64,000 nt of DNA from Aestuariibius insulae (GCF_040783535.2 NZ_JBFONW020000001.1:806001-870000); one strand, 5' to 3'. Shown: positions 31,585-40,248, counted from the first letter of the stretch. Translations and numbers: made by a program. The notes: generated by a model not told the origin, from the letters alone.

Positions 31585-33021
31585 ATGCTCAGGTCATCCG
31601 GTATCCGGTTTCTCATCGTCGGGCTTCTCGCCCTGCTCATGTTCATCCCGCTGTTCTTTGTCGGCGCGATCATCGACGAGCGGGCGGATTATTCACGTCA
31701 GACCGCCCGGTCCATCGGTGCCGAATGGGGCGGCGCACAAGAGATTGTCGGGCCCCATCTGATCATCCCGGTCGAGGGTCCCGTGACCCGCAGGGTCCCG
31801 GTCGAAGAGGTCGAGACAGCCGGCGCCACGACCACCGGACGGGTGCGCGAATCCGCAGGCGCGCTGGAGACGGTTGAGATCACCGTCACAGACCGGAAGG
31901 CGCCTCTCTACGTCTTCCCTGACAAGCTCACCCTCGATGGCACATCCGAAACAAGCATCCGAAGCCGCGGCATCTTCGAAGTTCCGGTCTACAACTCAGT
32001 CCTCGATCTGGACTTCGACTTCGATCTCAGCGCGCTGGAGAAGGCGGTCGGCTCCGAAGACACGATCCTTTGGTCCGAAGCACAGGTCGTCCTGGGTGTC
32101 AGCAACAACCGCGCCCTGCGCGGGGAGGCCGTTCTGCGCGGCGACGACACCGAATATCCACTCGACCCCCGCGTCTCGTCCGGTAGCGATCAGCCAGGCG
32201 TTGCCTCCGCCATCGGCGATCCACGCCGGATCGACGCTTTCTCCCTCTCGCTCGGCGTCAACGGGGCGGGCAGCCTGCACTTCACGCCCGTCGCCCGCAC
32301 GACAACCGTCACGCTTCAAAGCGATTGGCCCCATCCCAGCTTTACCGGTGCCTTCCTTCCCGACAGCCGCGAGATTACTGAAGACGGCTTCACCGCAAGC
32401 TGGGTGATCCCGCATCTGGCCCGCAACCTGCCCCAGATCTCACGCAACAACTTCGAACAGGAGGCCCGCAATATCAGCTTCGGCGTCCAGTATTACGAAC
32501 CCAACGATTTCTACCAAAAGACCTACCGCGCCGCCCGCTACGGCATCCTCATCATCTCGCTGACCTTCCTGACGGTCCTTCTGATCGAAGGGCGCAGCGG
32601 CAAGCCCGCGCATCCGGTCCAGTATATCCTGATCGGTCTGGCGCAATCGCTCTTCGTGCTGCTGATGGTGGCCTATGCCGAGCAGATCGGCTTTGGTCCC
32701 GCCTATCTGCTCTCCAGTGCGGCCACGATCGGGCTTCTCACGCTCTTCGGCGCCACCGCGCTCAAGTTGGGCAAACGCGCGGCGGTCCTGGGGGCGCTTC
32801 TGACACTGCTTTACGCGGTGCTCTATCTCATCCTGCGCAGTACGGATTACGCGCTTCTCGCCGGGGCGACCCTTGCCTTCGCTGCACTTGCAGGCACTAT
32901 GATCGCAACCCGCAACGAGGACTGGTACGGCCCCCCGCGCGACAAGAAACCGGGCGGATGGTTCATCAAGGGGCAATCCGCACCGCAAGGGGACCAGACA
33001 CGCAGTGAAAGCCCGACCTGA
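31585..33021 (+). CDS. creD: CreD-family inner membrane protein
   Basis: 478 aa. One N-terminal helix (IRFLIVGLLALLMFIPLFFVGAI), then a large periplasmic domain typical of CreD (QTARSIGAEWGGAQEIVGPHLIIPV, ... FTGAFLPDSREITEDGF, VQYYEPNDFYQKTYRAARYGI), and about five C-terminal helices from ~315. In E. coli CreD belongs to the CreBC regulon and affects envelope integrity; no creBC genes are seen here. A hairpin overlaps its ribosome site. The 3' end overlaps the next gene by 17 nt. Confidence 0.9.
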   Translation: MLRSSGIRFLIVGLLALLMFIPLFFVGAIIDERADYSRQTARSIGAEWGGAQEIVGPHLIIPVEGPVTRRVPVEEVETAGATTTGRVRESAGALETVEITVTDRKAPLYVFPDKLTLDGTSETSIRSRGIFEVPVYNSVLDLDFDFDLSALEKAVGSEDTILWSEAQVVLGVSNNRALRGEAVLRGDDTEYPLDPRVSSGSDQPGVASAIGDPRRIDAFSLSLGVNGAGSLHFTPVARTTTVTLQSDWPHPSFTGAFLPDSREITEDGFTASWVIPHLARNLPQISRNNFEQEARNISFGVQYYEPNDFYQKTYRAARYGILIISLTFLTVLLIEGRSGKPAHPVQYILIGLAQSLFVLLMVAYAEQIGFGPAYLLSSAATIGLLTLFGATALKLGKRAAVLGALLTLLYAVLYLILRSTDYALLAGATLAFAALAGTMIATRNEDWYGPPRDKKPGGWFIKGQSAPQGDQTRSESPT

Positions 33022-33859
33022 ACCTGATGACGCAAATGACCGGAGGGCTGTCCCTCCGGTCATCTGCTATCCAAACGACAGCCTTCCTACCCCTGATCCA
33101 AAGCATCTGGCCACCCTGCGCGAGGGCGCCGCGCCACAAGGCGGCATGACCGTTCCGCCGCGGACAGGCCGCTGTATCGATGTGCCCGCAGGAACGCTCT
33201 TCCGCATCTCCTGTCCGGACGGCTCCCAGGTCGGAGACCTCAACCTCTGGAACGCCGCCGATCTTGGCGAGCGCTTCTTTTCCGGCAAGACCCGCGCCCT
33301 ACACGGCACCCACCTCACGACCGGAGACAGGCTTTGGTCGACCCTTCCCCATCTTCGCCCGATGGCGACGATCACCCATGACACGCTTGGCTGGTATGGT
33401 ATCGACGAGTTCGGCGGCGGCGTTCACGACGTCATCGGCACGCGCTGCGATCCCTACACCCATGCGCTGCTCTCAAACGGTGCGCAGTACCACCACTGCT
33501 GCCATTCCAACCTCACCAGCGCTCTTGCTGATCACCGGCAAATTGCGCTCCAAGACGCCGAGCTTCACATTCATGACGTGCTGAATGTCTTCATGTGTAC
33601 CGGCTTTACCCGCGATACCGGCCAGTACTTCATGAAGGCCAGCCCCGCGCGGCAGGGGGATCATATCGAATTCTTGGCTGAGATAGACCTTGTCGTCGGT
33701 CTCTCCGCCTGTCCCGGCGGGAATTGCGCAAGTACCCATTCGAGCGACGAGGCGATCTGCCACCCGCTCCAGATTGATCTATTCCATCCGCAGCCCGCAG
33801 CTTTGTCGCAATGGCAGCAACTTAATCCTGCCCCCTATGATCGAAGCCACGGTCGCTAG
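33005..33859 (+). CDS. DUF1989 (urea-carboxylase-associated) family protein
   Basis: 284 aa from a GTG at 33005 inside the creD 3' end. DUF1989 features: TGRCIDVPAGTLFRISCPDGSQVGD, FSGKTRALHGTHLTTGDRLW, CDPYTHALLSNGAQYHHCCHSNL, HDVLNVFMCTGFTRDTGQYF and LVVGLSACPGGNCAS. The conserved Cys/His residues suggest metal binding. Some relatives are components of urea-carboxylase/allophanate systems acting on guanidine or urea derivatives, but none of those genes is nearby. Cytoplasmic. Confidence 0.82.
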   Translation: MKARPEPDDANDRRAVPPVICYPNDSLPTPDPKHLATLREGAAPQGGMTVPPRTGRCIDVPAGTLFRISCPDGSQVGDLNLWNAADLGERFFSGKTRALHGTHLTTGDRLWSTLPHLRPMATITHDTLGWYGIDEFGGGVHDVIGTRCDPYTHALLSNGAQYHHCCHSNLTSALADHRQIALQDAELHIHDVLNVFMCTGFTRDTGQYFMKASPARQGDHIEFLAEIDLVVGLSACPGGNCASTHSSDEAICHPLQIDLFHPQPAALSQWQQLNPAPYDRSHGR

Positions 33860-33868
33860 ACACAGAAA

Positions 33869-33895
33869 AGGCGGCGCTTGATCCAAGCGCCGCCT
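33869..33895. terminator. Bidirectional terminator
   Basis: Perfect 12-bp stem AGGCGGCGCTTG / CAAGCGCCGCCT with a 3-nt loop, flanked by AAAA on the left and TCTTTT on the right. It separates the convergent DUF1989 gene (+) and the small lipoprotein gene (-). Confidence 0.88.
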
Positions 33896-33917
33896 CTTTT
33901 CTCAGAGTTAGGTCGAC

Positions 33918-34175
33918 TTACAGGCCGCCGCCAAGACCGGCTGCGTCGTCATCGTTAGGATCGCCTTCGATGTCGGATGTCGCGCCAGCGCGCGGGCCGT
34001 TCACATCGTTGGATGCCGGAGCGACAACGACAGGGCGCTGTTGAATGATCTGGCCGTCCTTGGTGAAGATCGGTGCCGGCTCGGTGAACACGACGGGCTC
34101 GGGCTCGTTGCGTGCACAGCCGGCAATGACTGCAACAGCGGCGGTGAGGCCGAGAAGTTTGAGGGTCTTGGACAT
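33918..34175 (-). CDS. Small lipoprotein, Pro/Val-rich
   Basis: 85 aa from the ATG at 34173-34175 with AGGAGCG upstream; the longer frame from 34211 lacks a ribosome site. Signal and lipobox TLKLLGLTAAVAVIAGC, lipid at Cys18. The short mature part (NEPEPVVFTEPAPIFTKDG, then QRPVVVAPAS) ends in an acidic Asp/Gly-rich tail. No domain recognised. Second of two tandem small lipoprotein genes. Confidence 0.75.
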   Translation of the reverse strand: MSKTLKLLGLTAAVAVIAGCARNEPEPVVFTEPAPIFTKDGQIIQQRPVVVAPASNDVNGPRAGATSDIEGDPNDDDAAGLGGGL

Positions 34176-34280
34176 TATGTCGCTCCTTCTAGTAAGACTG
34201 CAGCGCGACAACCGCGCGGCCTGTCAAAAGTTCCCTTAGTAGAAAACGGTTTAACGGAAAAGTAGGCATATCAGAGAGTC

Positions 34281-34460
34281 TTAGAGAGCGACGCCATCGC
34301 CACTATCGCTGTTGCCACCGCCAAGATCGCCTTCCGAATCGCTTTCCGCGCCTGACGGATCGCCGCTTTCAAACCCTCCGCCACCTCCGCCAGCGCTGCC
34401 GCACGCGGACAAGAGCGAGACAAACGCGAAAATCATAGCAAGACGTGTAACAAACACCAT
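34281..34460 (-). CDS. Very short Gly/Ser/Asp-rich lipoprotein
   Basis: 59 aa, ATG at 34458-34460 with AAGGA 8 nt upstream and stop at 34281-34283. N-terminus MVFVTRLAMIFAFVSLLSAC is a lipoprotein signal with lipobox LLSAC. The mature peptide is a Gly-run (CGSAGGGGGG) and repeated Ser/Asp/Gly (ESGDPSGAESDSEGDLGGG). The ending in acidic/Gly repeats is like the tail of the 33918-34175 neighbour. Probably a surface or periplasmic lipopeptide; function unknown. Confidence 0.65.
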   Translation of the reverse strand: MVFVTRLAMIFAFVSLLSACGSAGGGGGGFESGDPSGAESDSEGDLGGGNSDSGDGVAL

Positions 34461-34525
34461 GGCGGCATCCTTTTATTAACCGGAAATCTAACGACAGCTG
34501 GAACGCCTTAGTTCCGAAAGGCAGA

Positions 34526-35230
34526 TTAAGCCGTTGCCGCCTCCAACGCGATCTCGACCATATCTCCGAAAGATCTTTCACGTTCTTCCGCCGGAAGAAC
34601 GTCTCCCGTCAGCAAATGATCGCTTATCGTCAGAACAGCCAATGCACGGCGGCCATATCGGGCAGCAAGCGTATAAAGCTCCGCCGCTTCCATTTCGACA
34701 GCCAGAATTCCATGTCGCGTCATCTGCTCATTCAGATCGGGCCGTTCGTCGTAAAACACATCGGAGGAATAGATACCGCCCACATGCGTCTTCACAGAGC
34801 GAGTCTGAGCAACGTTCCAGGCCGCGTGTAAAAGCTCCCAGTTCGCACAAGGGGCGAAATTAAGCTCCTTGAGAATACCGCGCGACGGGGAAGAAACAGT
34901 CGTCGCCGTCATCGCCAGGACGACATCCCGGATTGCGACATCCTTTTGCATCGCGCCCGCCGATCCGATGCGGATCAGTGTCTTAACGTCGAAATCCCGG
35001 ATCAGCTCGTTCGCGTAGATTGACAGGCTCGGCATTCCCATGCCCGAGCCCTGGATGGAAATGCGGTGACCGTTCCAGGTCCCCGTAAATCCCAGCATCC
35101 CGCGCACTTTATTATAACAGACCGCGTCTTCGAGAAACGTCTCCGCCGCCCATTTCGCGCGAAGCGGATCTCCCGGCATCAGAACGATGTCGGCAATATC
35201 GCCGGGTTCAGCTCCGATATGGACCGTCAT
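34526..35230 (-). CDS. deoD: Purine-nucleoside phosphorylase, hexameric (DeoD) type
   Basis: 234 aa from the ATG at 35228-35230 (GGAGGTC upstream); the longer start at 35263 is not needed. Splits purine nucleosides with phosphate. Matches DeoD: VLMPGDPLRAKWAAETFLED, QGSGMGMPSLSIYANEL (phosphate and nucleoside site), RIGSAGAMQ, VEMEAAELYTLAARYGRRALAV and the catalytic Asp in ISDHLLTGD. The length is standard. Monocistronic by appearance. The BMP-type nucleoside importer at 45600-50651 could supply its substrates. Confidence 0.95.
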   Translation of the reverse strand: MTVHIGAEPGDIADIVLMPGDPLRAKWAAETFLEDAVCYNKVRGMLGFTGTWNGHRISIQGSGMGMPSLSIYANELIRDFDVKTLIRIGSAGAMQKDVAIRDVVLAMTATTVSSPSRGILKELNFAPCANWELLHAAWNVAQTRSVKTHVGGIYSSDVFYDERPDLNEQMTRHGILAVEMEAAELYTLAARYGRRALAVLTISDHLLTGDVLPAEERERSFGDMVEIALEAATA

Positions 35231-35304
35231 CGCGACCTCCGCCTTCATCCGCGCTGTCGGCACCGGCGCGCCTTTTGGCGCCGATGCCTGTGCATTCTAT
35301 CCGA

Positions 35305-35631
35305 TCAGATCAGGAAATCGTCGAGCGATTTGCCCTTCTTCTGAGCTTCTGCAATCCAAGCCGGACGACGTCCGCGACCCGACCAGGTCTGCGACGGATC
35401 TTCGGGGTTGCGGTACTTCGCAGGGGCCTTCGGTTTCGATCCGCCCTTGCCGGACTTGCGCCCTCCGCCAGCCAATTCGTCAAGCGTGAACCCATGTTCT
35501 GCCGCGACCTTGGCCGCCTTTTCGCGAGCGTCCTTTAGATCGCGCGCCTCCGCGTTCTTTAGTTCCTTGTCGATATCCTTGCGCAGTTTCTCAAGTTCGC
35601 CGCGCTTCATTTTCGAAAGATCGATTGCCAT
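35305..35631 (-). CDS. H-NS-family nucleoid-associated protein
   Basis: 108 aa. N-terminal coiled-coil oligomerisation helix (MKRGELEKLRKDIDKELKNAEARDLKDA), a Gly/Lys-rich linker and the C-terminal DNA-binding motif YRNPEDPSQTWSGRGRRPAWI, the alphaproteobacterial version of the H-NS/HvrA AT-hook-like loop. Binds AT-rich DNA and silences genes. HvrA-type proteins in Rhodobacter regulate photosynthesis and nitrogen genes; a specific role here is unknown. Start ATG at 35629-35631, preceded by AGGCTGAC. Confidence 0.88.
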   Translation of the reverse strand: MAIDLSKMKRGELEKLRKDIDKELKNAEARDLKDAREKAAKVAAEHGFTLDELAGGGRKSGKGGSKPKAPAKYRNPEDPSQTWSGRGRRPAWIAEAQKKGKSLDDFLI

Positions 35632-35726
35632 TTTTTGTCAGCCTCCAGAAAGTGATTTCTCTCTAAAGCCAGAAAATCGAACCGAACGCAAATGTCGAGC
35701 GCATTTTTCAATAATCGTATTTCGTC

Positions 35727-37679
35727 TTAGGCAGCGTTCCTTGCCGGATTTGCAAGGGATACGAGATCGGACATAATAGTATTCAACTCGAAGTTCTTTG
35801 GCGTGTAAATTTTTTCCACGCCAAAGCCGAGCAGCCGCTCCGCATCGTCGTCCGGGATTATTCCGCCAACCACGACCGGAATATGTCCCAGCCCTTCTCC
35901 CTCCAGCTGTGCCATCATCTCCTTTACCAAAGAAATGTGAGAGCCAGACAAAATAGAAAGCCCAATGACATGGGGATCATCGCGTTTCGCGGCAGAAACC
36001 AATTCAGCCGGTGTCAGACGAATACCTTCATAGACAATAGTCATCCCGCAATCACGCGCCCGGCTCGCAATCTGCTCGGCGCCGTTGGAATGGCCATCAA
36101 GACCTGGCTTGCCCACGAGAAATGTCAGCCGTCGGCCCAGCCTGTCGCTGGCGGCATCCACAGCCTGCCGCAACTCCTCGAGCCCTTCTGTCCGGTTTGA
36201 CGGAGCATGGCTAACCCCGGTTGGCGCGCGATACTGGCCAAAGACCTCTCGGATCACACCCGCCCATTCGCCGGTTGTGCAGCCCACCTTGGCCGCCGCA
36301 ATCGACGGGCCCATGATGTTGAGCCCCCGCTTGGCCGCCTCCCGCAAAGCGACCAAAGCCTTCTGGACCTCGTTGCCGTCGCGGCTCTCACGCCAGGCGG
36401 CCAGCCGCGCCAGCTGATCGGCTTCCGCATCAGGGTCGGCAACCATGATCGCATCATCGCCAGAGGTCAGCGGGCTTTGCTCTCCACCTTGCCATCGGTT
36501 GACGCCAACGACCGTCGTCTCCCCGCGCTCGATACCGCCGATCCGGTCGGCATTGGCCTCCACCAGACGGCCCTTCATATACTCAATCGCCCCAACCGCG
36601 CCGCCCATTGCATCGATCTGCTCCAGCTCCGCGCGCGCCCCGGCCTTGAGCTCGTCGACTTTCCGCTCCACCGCCGGATTGCCGTCAAAGAGATCCTCGT
36701 ATTCAAGCAGATCCGTCTCATAGGCCATCACCTGCTGCATCCGCAGCGACCATTGCTGATCCCAAGGGCGCGGCAGACCCAACGCCTCGTTCCAGGCGGG
36801 CAGCTGCACCGCCCGCGCGCGCGCCTTTTTCGAAAGCGTCACTGCCAGCATCTCGATCAGGATCCGGTAGACGTTGTTTTCCGGCTGCTGCTCGGTCAGA
36901 CCCAGCGAGTTGACCTGAACGCCGTACCGGAACCGCCTATATTTTGGCTCCTCCACGCCATAGCGGACCTGGCAGATCTCGTCCCACAGATCGACAAAGG
37001 CCCGCATCTTGCACATCTCGGTGACGAACCGGATCCCCGCGTTCACGAAGAACGAGATCCGTCCGACCATCTCAGGGAAGTCCTCCGGCGCGACCTTGCC
37101 CTTCAGATCGTCCAGCACCGCCTGCGCCGTCGCCAGCGCAAAGGCCAGCTCCTGCTCCGGCGTCGCACCCGCCTCCTGCAAATGGTACGAGCAGACATTC
37201 ATCGGGTTCCATTTCGGCAGATGCTGGCGCGTATAGGCCGCCACATCCGTGATCATCCGCAGCGATGGCTCGGGCGGGAAAATATAGGTCCCCCGGCTCA
37301 GATATTCCTTGATGATGTCGTTCTGCACCGTGCCCTGAAGGGCCGCGATATCCGCGCCCTGTTCTTCGGCCACCGCGATATAAAGCCCCAGCAGCCAGGG
37401 CGCCGTCGCGTTGATCGTCATCGAGGTGTTCATCTGATCAAGAGGGATCTGATCGAAAAGGGTGCGCATATCCCCTAGATGGCAGACCGGAACGCCGACC
37501 TTTCCGACCTCCCCGCGCGCCAGCTCGTGATCGCTGTCATATCCCGTCTGCGTCGGCAGATCGAAGGCAACGCTCAGCCCGGTCTGCCCCTTCGCAAGAT
37601 TGCCGCGATAAAGCGCATTGGACGCCGTCGCGGTCGAATGACCCGCATAGGTCCGGAAAAGCCAGGGACGGTCAGCCAT
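35727..37679 (-). CDS. ecm: Ethylmalonyl-CoA mutase (coenzyme B12-dependent)
   Basis: 650 aa. Converts (2R)-ethylmalonyl-CoA to (2S)-methylsuccinyl-CoA. N-terminal TIM barrel with RPWLFRTYAGHSTATASNALYR, GLSVAFDLPTQTGYDSDH and DQMNTSMTINATAPWLLGLY; C-terminal B12 domain with the DxHxxG motif at Asp528-His530-Gly533, plus LSILSGSH and VVVGGIIP. Shorter than methylmalonyl-CoA mutase large subunit and with the MeaA-type start (ADRPWLFRTYAGHS), which supports ecm rather than mcm. Lies 1.3 kb from ccr, the preceding step of the pathway. Confidence 0.93.
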   Translation of the reverse strand: MADRPWLFRTYAGHSTATASNALYRGNLAKGQTGLSVAFDLPTQTGYDSDHELARGEVGKVGVPVCHLGDMRTLFDQIPLDQMNTSMTINATAPWLLGLYIAVAEEQGADIAALQGTVQNDIIKEYLSRGTYIFPPEPSLRMITDVAAYTRQHLPKWNPMNVCSYHLQEAGATPEQELAFALATAQAVLDDLKGKVAPEDFPEMVGRISFFVNAGIRFVTEMCKMRAFVDLWDEICQVRYGVEEPKYRRFRYGVQVNSLGLTEQQPENNVYRILIEMLAVTLSKKARARAVQLPAWNEALGLPRPWDQQWSLRMQQVMAYETDLLEYEDLFDGNPAVERKVDELKAGARAELEQIDAMGGAVGAIEYMKGRLVEANADRIGGIERGETTVVGVNRWQGGEQSPLTSGDDAIMVADPDAEADQLARLAAWRESRDGNEVQKALVALREAAKRGLNIMGPSIAAAKVGCTTGEWAGVIREVFGQYRAPTGVSHAPSNRTEGLEELRQAVDAASDRLGRRLTFLVGKPGLDGHSNGAEQIASRARDCGMTIVYEGIRLTPAELVSAAKRDDPHVIGLSILSGSHISLVKEMMAQLEGEGLGHIPVVVGGIIPDDDAERLLGFGVEKIYTPKNFELNTIMSDLVSLANPARNAA

Positions 37680-37727
37680 ATTCGCCTCGCAACGATATTT
37701 CGTTCAAGGCCGCTTATACGACATGAA

Positions 37728-37776
37728 AGGAAACCGTCAATTGCAACGGGGGGGGAAGAGCAATTGACGGTTTCCT
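37728..37776 (-). terminator. Long perfect hairpin, probable terminator
   Basis: Two 17-bp arms (37728-37744 and 37760-37776) are exact inverted repeats; the 15-nt loop contains a run of eight G. It lies between the PilJ-domain gene and ecm on the minus strand, followed by TTTC on the transcribed strand, and should end transcription of the PilJ gene or shield the ecm mRNA 5' side. Unusually long for a terminator stem. Confidence 0.75.
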
Positions 37777-37790
37777 CCGCGCCGTGCCCC

Positions 37791-38678
37791 CTACGGCGCT
37801 GCCTCGTAAAGCTGAACGGCGTCATGCATCGTCACTAGAAGAGGATCGGATTTCAGCGCGATCGTCAGCAGATCGTCCTGCGATGCTCTCTCCATTTCAG
37901 CGATGCGTTCGGCGATAGGACGATAGTCTCTCCAGATCGTCTCGACTTCCTTCAGCTTGCTCAGGACCGGGGCAGGCGGCGCGGGCAGCGTCACGGTCGG
38001 CAGACCGTTGATCAGGGCGGAAAGGGACATATCGAACAGATTGATCGCATCGGTCAGCCGCGCGCAGGCATCCTTGCTGCCATCTTCGAACACCGACAGT
38101 CCGGCTTCTTTAGCGATCTTCTGGCTCAGCATGCGCTGGCGACCGGCCACGTCGATCGACACGGCGCGCCCGGGTTCCACGTCCCTGTTGCTGTAGACCG
38201 AGACGATCTCTTTGACGACCTTATCCGACAGCATCAGCAGCTTTTCATTGCTGCGCGCGACAAACCTCACATCCTCGGCGGTCGCCGACCCATTCATCAT
38301 GATCTGTGTCATCCGGGTCCCGAAATCGATCCAGGTCAGATCGACGGCCGTCAGACATTCACGCACCGCAAGCGACTCTTCGGCCGGAACGCCCAGATCC
38401 GCATCGCCCTCCCGCAGACCGATCAAAGCCTTGTCGAAGTCGCGGTACGAGCTTTGCAAAAGGGTCAGGTGATGCTCCGGCTCGATCCCCAGATGCGTAT
38501 AGATCACCGCGCGGCTCATGCGCTGGCTCAGCATGCGCTGACGCCCGGCGACATTGATCTTGTGCGCGGCCTCCATGGGCGATGCTGCAAACGCAAAACC
38601 AGGGGCTATGACAGAAACCGAAGCCGCGGACGCCATCGAGAGCAAGGCAGAGCGGCGAGAAAGAAGAGCAGATGTCAT
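37791..38678 (-). CDS. Tat-exported protein with two PilJ/NarX-like sensor modules
   Basis: 295 aa from the ATG at 38676-38678 (AGAGGAC upstream). Residues 1-33 resemble a twin-arginine signal (SRRSALLSMASAASVS). Two PilJ-type modules each start with the same motif: INVAGRQRMLSQRMSRAV (~40-58) and IDVAGRQRMLSQKIAKEA (~175-193), followed by helices. This four-helix sensor domain occurs in NarX, PilJ and related receptors, but here there is no transmembrane helix, HAMP or signalling domain after it. So it would be a free periplasmic ligand-binding protein, ligand unknown. Divergent from ccr. Confidence 0.82.
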   Translation of the reverse strand: MTSALLSRRSALLSMASAASVSVIAPGFAFAASPMEAAHKINVAGRQRMLSQRMSRAVIYTHLGIEPEHHLTLLQSSYRDFDKALIGLREGDADLGVPAEESLAVRECLTAVDLTWIDFGTRMTQIMMNGSATAEDVRFVARSNEKLLMLSDKVVKEIVSVYSNRDVEPGRAVSIDVAGRQRMLSQKIAKEAGLSVFEDGSKDACARLTDAINLFDMSLSALINGLPTVTLPAPPAPVLSKLKEVETIWRDYRPIAERIAEMERASQDDLLTIALKSDPLLVTMHDAVQLYEAAP

Positions 38679-38961
38679 CGATAGGTCCTCTGAGTGGGTA
38701 AGGTCAGCAATAAACAACCGAGAGAAATGATCTCGACTAAGTACTCATCTTTAGGTTGCATTTTCGCCTAGGAAAAGCACTCAAGATGGCAAAATAAAGA
38801 TATGTTTGCTTCTGTCGTGTCACGCGCTTGCGGGCTGACGTCAGGTTATGTGGGTAATAAAATTACCAAAAAGCGCTAATCTCGAATTGTATTGTTGCGA
38901 GGCGATGATAGGTCGGCATATACTGCACTGCAGCAAAGCCACTTTTGGTGAAGGAGATTCC

Positions 38962-40248
38962 ATGGCCCTCGATACCGCTCCCGCCCCGCCCGATTACGAT
39001 GCGCCTGAAAAAGATCTCTACGAGATCGGAGAGATGCCACCGATGGGCTACGTCCCTAAACAGATGTATGCCTGGACCATCCGGCGCGAACGCCACGGCG
39101 AGCCTGACACCGCCTTCGAGGTCGAAGTCGTCGACGTCCCGAAACTCGACAGCCATGAAGTCCTTGTCCTCGTGATGGCTGCCGGCGTGAACTATAATGG
39201 TGTCTGGGCAGGCCTCGGCGTTCCGATCAGCCCCTTTGACGGCCATGGCGCGGATTACCACATTGCAGGCTCTGACGCCTCCGGCATCGTCTGGGCGGTC
39301 GGCGACAAGGTCACCCGCTGGAAAGTCGGCGACGAGGTCGTTATCCACTGCAATCAGGACGACGGCGACGACGAAGAGTGCAATGGCGGCGATCCGATGT
39401 TTTCCACCTCCCAGCGGATCTGGGGGTACGAGACCCCCGACGGCTCCTTCGCGCAGTTCACCAACGTGCAGGCCCAGCAGCTCATGCACCGCCCCCGGCA
39501 CCTGACCTGGGAAGAATCGGCTTGCTACACGCTGACCCTCGCCACTGCCTACCGCATGCTCTTCGGGCATCACCCGCACGAGCTCAAGCCGGGTCAGAAC
39601 GTCCTTGTCTGGGGCGCCTCCGGCGGGCTCGGCTCCTATGCGATCCAACTCATCAACACGGCTGGTGCCAATGCGATCGGCGTCATCTCCGGCGAGGACA
39701 AGCGCGACTTCGTCATGTCGCTCGGGGCCAAGGGCGTCATCAACCGCAAGGATTTCAACTGCTGGGGCCAGCTGCCCACGGTCAATACCGACGACTACAA
39801 GACGTGGTTTGGCGAAGTTCGCAAATTCGGCAAAGCGATCTGGGACATCACCGGCAAAGGCAACAATGTCGACATGGTCTTCGAACATCCGGGCGAAGCG
39901 ACCTTCCCGGTTTCGACCTTCGTTGTGAAGAAAGGCGGGATGGTCGTCATCTGCGCAGGCACGACAGGTTATAACCTGACAATGGATGCCCGCTATGTCT
40001 GGATGCATCAAAAGCGCATCCAGGGCAGCCACTTCGCCCATCTCAAACAGGCGAGCGCCGCCAACCAGCTCATGATCGAACGGCGGCTCGATCCCTGCAT
40101 GTCCGAGGTCTTCGCCTGGGACGACATCCCGGCCGCGCATATGAAGATGATGCGCAACGAGCATAAACCGGGGAACATGGCCGTTCTGGTCCAGGCCTCC
40201 CGCACCGGTCTCAGAACGCTCGAGGATACGGTCGAAGCCGCCCGCTGA
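38962..40248 (+). CDS. ccrA: Crotonyl-CoA carboxylase/reductase
   Basis: 428 aa from the ATG at 38962 (GAAGGAG upstream). NADPH-dependent reductive carboxylation of crotonyl-CoA to (2S)-ethylmalonyl-CoA, the key step of the ethylmalonyl-CoA pathway. MDR-superfamily: VVDVPKLDSHEVLVLVMAAGVNYNGVWAGLG, HIAGSDASGIVWAVGDKV, nucleotide-binding LVWGASGGLGSYAIQL, DMVFEHPGEATFPVS and IQGSHFAHLKQASAANQLM; the extra loops and CNQDDGDDEECNGGDPM insertion are characteristic of CCR. The 283-bp divergent gap upstream (38679-38961) is AT-rich and holds its promoter. A strong terminator follows. Confidence 0.95.
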   Translation: MALDTAPAPPDYDAPEKDLYEIGEMPPMGYVPKQMYAWTIRRERHGEPDTAFEVEVVDVPKLDSHEVLVLVMAAGVNYNGVWAGLGVPISPFDGHGADYHIAGSDASGIVWAVGDKVTRWKVGDEVVIHCNQDDGDDEECNGGDPMFSTSQRIWGYETPDGSFAQFTNVQAQQLMHRPRHLTWEESACYTLTLATAYRMLFGHHPHELKPGQNVLVWGASGGLGSYAIQLINTAGANAIGVISGEDKRDFVMSLGAKGVINRKDFNCWGQLPTVNTDDYKTWFGEVRKFGKAIWDITGKGNNVDMVFEHPGEATFPVSTFVVKKGGMVVICAGTTGYNLTMDARYVWMHQKRIQGSHFAHLKQASAANQLMIERRLDPCMSEVFAWDDIPAAHMKMMRNEHKPGNMAVLVQASRTGLRTLEDTVEAAR

